A stretch of DNA of 8,112 nt from Arcobacter sp. Its GTDB lineage: Bacteria; Campylobacterota; Campylobacteria; Campylobacterales; Arcobacteraceae. The DNA lies in contig DAOVXU010000066.1 in assembly GCA_030635995.1 (NCBI GenBank), positions 1-8,112 of the forward strand. The letters run 5' to 3'. Below, in pieces: positions 4,496 to 8,112 of the stretch (positions are counted from its first letter, which is position 1; the number at the start of each line of letters is the position of its first letter). Below the pieces are notes generated by a model, which saw only the letters and a list, made by a program, of their open reading frames with translations, was not told the origin of the DNA and made no database searches. The translations under genes were made by a program, and so were the position numbers.

Positions 4496-7272
4496 GAGTA
4501 TACGAAGTAGCAGAAGAATCAGGTGCATCAAGTTCAGAAGTTATAGCTAAGGCAGCTGATTTATCGATTATACTAAAGTCACCTCAGAGTACATTAACAT
4601 TTGATCAAGCAGAAGCGATAGTTACTTATATCATGACAGGTAAAAGTAAACTTATAAAAGTTGCTACAAAAAAACCTACAGTAGAAAAAGCGAAAGCTGC
4701 AAAAGTAGAAGTTGTTTCCGAAACAGTTGAAAATGCTGATGAAGAAAAAGTAGTGGTTGAAGAAACGAAAGTTGTTGAAGTAAAAGAAACTAAGCCTAAA
4801 AAAGTATTGAAAAAACTTGAACCAAGAAAAGGTATTACTAAAGTTGGTTCAATAAAAAAAGTGGAAGCTAAGAAAATAGAAGAAAAAGTAGTTGCACCAA
4901 TTTTGGAAGTTGTAAAAGAAAAAGTAGTTGAGCCTGCTATTATTAAAGAAGAAGTTAAAGAAGTTAAACCTACTGAAAAAAAAGAAGAAGTAGTTAAGCC
5001 TAAAGTGGTTAGTGAAGAAAAAGTGATAAAAAAATCATTAGGTATTGGTGAAGCTCCTTTAAAAAGAAGAAAATTAACAATTGTTAAGAAAAAAAGACCA
5101 GCAGCTATACGAGAACTTTCAAAAGCAGATCAACCTAAAACAAAAGCAATTAAATCTATGAGTGAATTATTTGGGAATATGCCATCTACTCAACCATCGA
5201 CTAGAGTTAAGAAAACTATTAGAAAATCAGCTGCAAGATCACAAGATAGTGGTAGAAAGATTAATGTTTTTGGTGGACGTGGTAACGCTAGTAGTGAATT
5301 CAATAATAGTCAAGATTCAATTCTTGGTGAAGAGGTTATGCTTGATGATATGAATCTTATAGAAACTTCTAAGTTTTTACAAGAAGCACCAAGACAACCA
5401 CAACAAATAAGAACTACAAGACCATCTGCTTTTGGAAATAGACCAAGAGGACTTTCAAGAAAGAAAAAGAAAAGAGGTGCTTATAAAAGACCTGAAGAGG
5501 TTGTAGAGATTACAGAAGTAACTATTCCTGAACAATGTAGAGTTTATGAATTTGCTGAAAAATGTGGTAAAACAACATCAGAAGTGATCTCTACACTATT
5601 TATGCTAGGGATGATGGTTACAAAAAATGACTTTTTAGGAAATGATGAAATTGAAATTCTTGGTGATGAATTTGAGATAGAGATTACAATTAAAGATGAG
5701 CTTGAAGATGTAAATTATGAAGAATCTTATGATGAAGAGGTTATTGATAAATCAAACTTTATTAATCGTCCTCCTGTTGTAACTATTATGGGACATGTTG
5801 ATCATGGTAAAACTTCACTTTTAGATAAAATTAGAAGTTCAAGAGTAGCAGCAGGTGAAGCTGGTGGAATTACTCAACATATATCTGCTTATACTGTTAC
5901 TAAAAATGGTCAAGAGATTACATTTGTAGATACTCCAGGGCATGCTGCATTTAGTGCTATGAGAAGAAGAGGGGCAAGTATTACTGATGTAATTATATTA
6001 GTTGTTGCTGCTGATGATGGTGTAAAACCACAAACAATTGAATCTATAAAAGCTGCTAAAGAATCTGGAGCTCCAATTATAGTTGCAGTTAACAAAATGG
6101 ATAAAGAATCAGCAAATATTGATATGGTAAAAGCTGGAATGGCTGAACATGATATGACACCTGCTGATTGGGGTGGAGATATTGAGTTTATAGGTGTATC
6201 TGCTATAACTGGTGCTGGAATTGATGATCTACTTGAAAATATATTAATTCAATCAGAATTATTAGAGCTTCAAGCTGATCCTAAATCTTTAGCTAAAGCT
6301 ACAGTTTTAGAAGCATCTATAGTAAAAGGTAGAGGTTCAGTTGCTACTGTTATTGTACAAAATGGTACACTTAAAGTTGGTGATAATATTGTTGCAGATA
6401 CTACATTTGGTAGAGTTAAAGCACTTTTAGATGATCAAGGTAAACCTGTAAAAGAGTTAGGTTTAAGTAGAACGGGACAAGTTGTTGGACTTGGTGCTGT
6501 ACCTACAACTGGTGTATCTTTAGTTGCACAAGAAAATGCTGCAAAAGCAAAAGAGATTGCAACAACAAGAGCAGAACATGCAAGAGCAAAAGAACTTTCT
6601 AAATCTACTAAAGTTTCACTTGAAGAGATGTCAAATCTTATCGCTGAAGGTAAAATAAAAGCACTTCCAATTATCATTAAAGCTGATGCAGGTGGAAGTT
6701 ATGAAGCTATTAAATCAAGTCTTGAAGAGATTAAAAATGATGAAGTTAAAGTTAAAATTATTGGTGGTGGAGTAGGTGGTATCACTGAAGCTGACCTAAG
6801 TGTTGCCGGAGCTAGTGATGATTGTGTTATTATTGGATTTAATGTAAGACCTACAGGTTCTGTTAAAACTAAAGCTAAAGCTGAAGGTATTCAAATTAAA
6901 ACATATTCTATTATTTATGATTTAATTGATGATATTAAAGATACATTATCTGGAATGATGAGTGAAATAGTTGTAGAAGAAAATACTGGACAAGCACAAG
7001 TTCTTGAAACATTTGTTATACCAAAAGTTGGAACTATTGCAGGGACAAAAGTTACTGATGGTAAAGTTGTACGAGGTGGTATGGCTAGACTTATTAGAGA
7101 TGGTGTTGTTGTTTATACAGGTACTATTGAACAACTTAAGAGATTTAAAGATGATGTTAAAGAGGTTGCGAATGGTTTTGAATGTGGTATTATGTTTAAG
7201 AAGTTTAATGATATTAAAGTAGGCGACTATATAGAAACATTCATAGAGCACAAAGAAGCTCAGAAAGTTTAG
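4480..7272 (+). CDS. infB: Translation initiation factor IF-2
   Basis: IF-2 (930 aa) is the GTPase that brings fMet-tRNA to the 30S subunit and promotes 50S joining. An IF2N domain (about 3-50, VRVYEVAEESG...SEVI) is followed by a long Lys/Glu/Val-rich low-complexity linker (about 55-200), a Ser/Arg-rich stretch, and a basic patch near 327-334. A second IF2N-like domain (about 350-410) repeats the pattern CRVYEFAEKCG...SEVI. The G domain carries G1 GHVDHGKT (438-445), a GGITQHI switch, G3 DTPGH (484-488), G4 NKMD (538-541) and G5 SAI (574-576). A beta-barrel domain II (about 606-700), domain III (about 725-830) and the initiator-tRNA-binding domain IV (about 837-925, with GFECGI around Cys902) follow. 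All key residues are intact. It overlaps ylxR by 16 nt in another frame, suggesting coupled translation. The 131-nt gap before rbfA is the largest in the run. Confidence 0.98.
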   Translation: MEDKVRVYEVAEESGASSSEVIAKAADLSIILKSPQSTLTFDQAEAIVTYIMTGKSKLIKVATKKPTVEKAKAAKVEVVSETVENADEEKVVVEETKVVEVKETKPKKVLKKLEPRKGITKVGSIKKVEAKKIEEKVVAPILEVVKEKVVEPAIIKEEVKEVKPTEKKEEVVKPKVVSEEKVIKKSLGIGEAPLKRRKLTIVKKKRPAAIRELSKADQPKTKAIKSMSELFGNMPSTQPSTRVKKTIRKSAARSQDSGRKINVFGGRGNASSEFNNSQDSILGEEVMLDDMNLIETSKFLQEAPRQPQQIRTTRPSAFGNRPRGLSRKKKKRGAYKRPEEVVEITEVTIPEQCRVYEFAEKCGKTTSEVISTLFMLGMMVTKNDFLGNDEIEILGDEFEIEITIKDELEDVNYEESYDEEVIDKSNFINRPPVVTIMGHVDHGKTSLLDKIRSSRVAAGEAGGITQHISAYTVTKNGQEITFVDTPGHAAFSAMRRRGASITDVIILVVAADDGVKPQTIESIKAAKESGAPIIVAVNKMDKESANIDMVKAGMAEHDMTPADWGGDIEFIGVSAITGAGIDDLLENILIQSELLELQADPKSLAKATVLEASIVKGRGSVATVIVQNGTLKVGDNIVADTTFGRVKALLDDQGKPVKELGLSRTGQVVGLGAVPTTGVSLVAQENAAKAKEIATTRAEHARAKELSKSTKVSLEEMSNLIAEGKIKALPIIIKADAGGSYEAIKSSLEEIKNDEVKVKIIGGGVGGITEADLSVAGASDDCVIIGFNVRPTGSVKTKAKAEGIQIKTYSIIYDLIDDIKDTLSGMMSEIVVEENTGQAQVLETFVIPKVGTIAGTKVTDGKVVRGGMARLIRDGVVVYTGTIEQLKRFKDDVKEVANGFECGIMFKKFNDIKVGDYIETFIEHKEAQKV

Positions 7273-7289
7273 TAGTACACAATCTTTCA

Positions 7290-7338
7290 CAAAACTCAAT
7301 GATTGAGGTACTAAAGTACATCTGCACATTGAGTTTTG
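7290..7338 (+). other. Long imperfect hairpin in the infB-rbfA gap
   Basis: CAAAACTCAATG (7290-7301) pairs perfectly with CATTGAGTTTTG (7327-7338), a 12-bp stem. Between them, GTAC (7308-7311) and GTAC (7316-7319) can form an inner stem capped by TAAA, with two further pairs across one mismatch (7305-7306 with 7321-7322). The left arm also belongs to a competing dyad, CTCAATGATTGAG (7295-7307), because ATTGAG occurs twice (7302-7307 and 7328-7333). No T-run follows on either strand, so it is not a canonical intrinsic terminator. It could be an mRNA processing or stability element, a weak attenuator, a DNA operator, or a degraded palindromic insertion. The rest of the gap (7339-7403) is AT-rich and shows only weak promoter-like A/T runs. 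Confidence 0.65.
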
Positions 7339-7403
7339 CAAAATCTTATGCACTTCTAAACTTCTGATAGTTTTAAAAATAATAAAAAAATTAGAGAGAA
7401 AAA

Positions 7404-7778
7404 ATGAAAGAAAAAAGTGTAAACTTACAACGAACGGAATCTTTACTTAAAGAACTTATCCCTGAGGCTTTGGCTGAACTTAGCGATTTTAGAATAAATT
7501 CATTAACTATTACTGATGTTGATTGTAAAAATGGTAAATATGATGCTAGGGTATTTTTTGATGCTAGTGATCTATCTGCTGCTGAATTAAAAGAGGTTCG
7601 ACAACTACTTAGAAAAGCTAGTAGTCGAGTAAGATCGTATTGTTTAAATGCAACTGGTTGGTATAAGTGTCCAAATTTTGAATTTTTAAAAGATGATATG
7701 GTTGCTAAAAATTTAAGAATGGAAGATCTGTTCTCACAAATTGCAACAAAACAAGATAAAGATAAAGAAGAAGAGTAA
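7404..7778 (+). CDS. rbfA: 30S ribosome-binding factor RbfA
   Basis: RbfA (124 aa, near the E. coli length of 133) binds the 30S subunit and assists late 16S rRNA maturation; in E. coli it is a cold-shock protein. The single KH-like domain is recognisable: an N-terminal helix carrying R10 (VNLQRTESLLKEL), the strand pair SLTITDVDC and YDARVFFD, and a helix rich in Arg. The segment ATG (residues 83-85) fits the AxG kink typical of RbfA, ahead of CPNFEFLKDD. A charged C-terminal tail (DKDKEEE) ends the protein. The ATG at 7404 follows only a weak GAGAG (7394-7398), so expression may depend on readthrough or on an element in the upstream gap. rimP starts 1 nt after its stop. Confidence 0.93.
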   Translation: MKEKSVNLQRTESLLKELIPEALAELSDFRINSLTITDVDCKNGKYDARVFFDASDLSAAELKEVRQLLRKASSRVRSYCLNATGWYKCPNFEFLKDDMVAKNLRMEDLFSQIATKQDKDKEEE

Positions 7779-7779
7779 A

Positions 7780-8112
7780 ATGGAATTAGAACAACAAATA
7801 AAAATTGCAGTTGAGGGGTGTGGAGTATATTTATATGATATCGTAACTGCAAGAGAAAATGATGATAATATATATAGAGTAAATATAACTTCACCAGATG
7901 GTATCAATCTAGATAAATGTCAAGAGATTAGTAAAATGATTTCACCAATTTTAGATATTACTGAACCTATGAGAGGTAAATATAGACTTGAGGTTTCAAG
8001 TCCTGGAATTGTGAGAAAATTACTTAAAAAAGAGCATTTTTTAGGATCTATTGGAGATAAGATAAAAGGTAAAGAGTATAGTACTGAAACTTTTAAAGGT
8101 AAACTTATTAAA
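7780..8112 (+). CDS. rimP: Ribosome maturation factor RimP (5' part only)
   Basis: The first 111 codons of RimP are present; the gene continues beyond the right edge without a stop. RimP binds the free 30S subunit and promotes early 16S rRNA/S12-region maturation. The family signature LEVSSPGI is at residues 70-77, followed by R79 and a hydrophobic helix. It is preceded by the family pattern GINLDKCQEISKMISPILD (41-59). The segment from about residue 85 begins the C-terminal SH3-like domain, which is truncated here. The ATG at 7780 is 1 nt after the rbfA stop, and the only ribosome-binding help is the purine-rich end of rbfA, so translational coupling is likely. Downstream position after rbfA, rather than upstream of nusA as in E. 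coli, matches Campylobacter and Helicobacter. Confidence 0.94.
   Translation, partial: MELEQQIKIAVEGCGVYLYDIVTARENDDNIYRVNITSPDGINLDKCQEISKMISPILDITEPMRGKYRLEVSSPGIVRKLLKKEHFLGSIGDKIKGKEYSTETFKGKLIK

Noticed and set aside
5326..5340. Internal start for a shorter IF-2 isoform at ATG 5338
   Set aside because: It is in frame and preceded by AAGAGG, but the spacer is only about 2 nt, too short for efficient initiation.
7290..7345. Intrinsic terminator after infB
   Set aside because: The stem is A-T-rich and no T-run follows on either strand, so termination cannot be claimed from sequence.
6946..7353. Antisense open frame of 135 codons across the infB end and the hairpin gap
   Set aside because: Most of it shadows conserved IF-2 domain IV, and the part in the gap is Cys/Phe/Leu-rich without a family resemblance or a convincing start site.
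7391..7894. Long antisense open frame (167 codons) over rbfA and rimP
   Set aside because: Its product is a compositionally biased shadow of two well-identified genes and has no recognisable domain or ribosome binding site.

Overview
The window is strongly AT-rich and densely coded, and it looks like core chromosome of a Campylobacterota (Epsilonproteobacteria) bacterium. The best clues are the small HP0268-type nuclease gene next to miaB, the Campylobacter-style MiaB and CysRS sequences, and the thrB-ylxR-infB-rbfA-rimP gene order, which I recall from Campylobacter jejuni and Helicobacter pylori. The very low GC content and the protein flavour suggest the Arcobacter/Sulfurimonas side of the group. 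That genus-level guess is inference.

Layout. On the minus strand at the left edge lies a leftward unit: an HP0268-family nuclease gene (339-581) followed by miaB (308 down past the left edge, 5' end only). A 140-bp divergent promoter region (582-721) separates it from a rightward run on the plus strand: nusA (722-1921), cysS (1927-3327), thrB (3339-4220), ylxR (4241-4495), infB (4480-7272), rbfA (7404-7778) and rimP (7780 past the right edge). Gaps in the rightward run are 5, 11 and 20 nt, then a 16-nt overlap, then a 131-nt gap before rbfA, then 1 nt. Most of the run could therefore be one transcript. Internal entry points are possible just before ylxR (a perfect TATAAT) and in the infB-rbfA gap.

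Functionally the block concerns gene expression. NusA acts on transcription elongation and termination, CysRS charges tRNA-Cys, and MiaB modifies tRNA. IF2 drives translation initiation, RbfA and RimP mature the 30S subunit, and YlxR is an RNA-binding-type accessory. ThrB (threonine biosynthesis) is the only metabolic enzyme.

The genes are ordinary housekeeping genes and I see no mobile element, CRISPR array, rRNA or tRNA, and no credible novel system. The parts worth a second look are non-coding: a perfect 13-bp inverted repeat that overlaps both divergent promoter candidates (616-660), a 49-nt hairpin of unknown role between infB and rbfA (7290-7338), a -10 box abutting the ylxR start codon, and a small tandem duplication in front of miaB.
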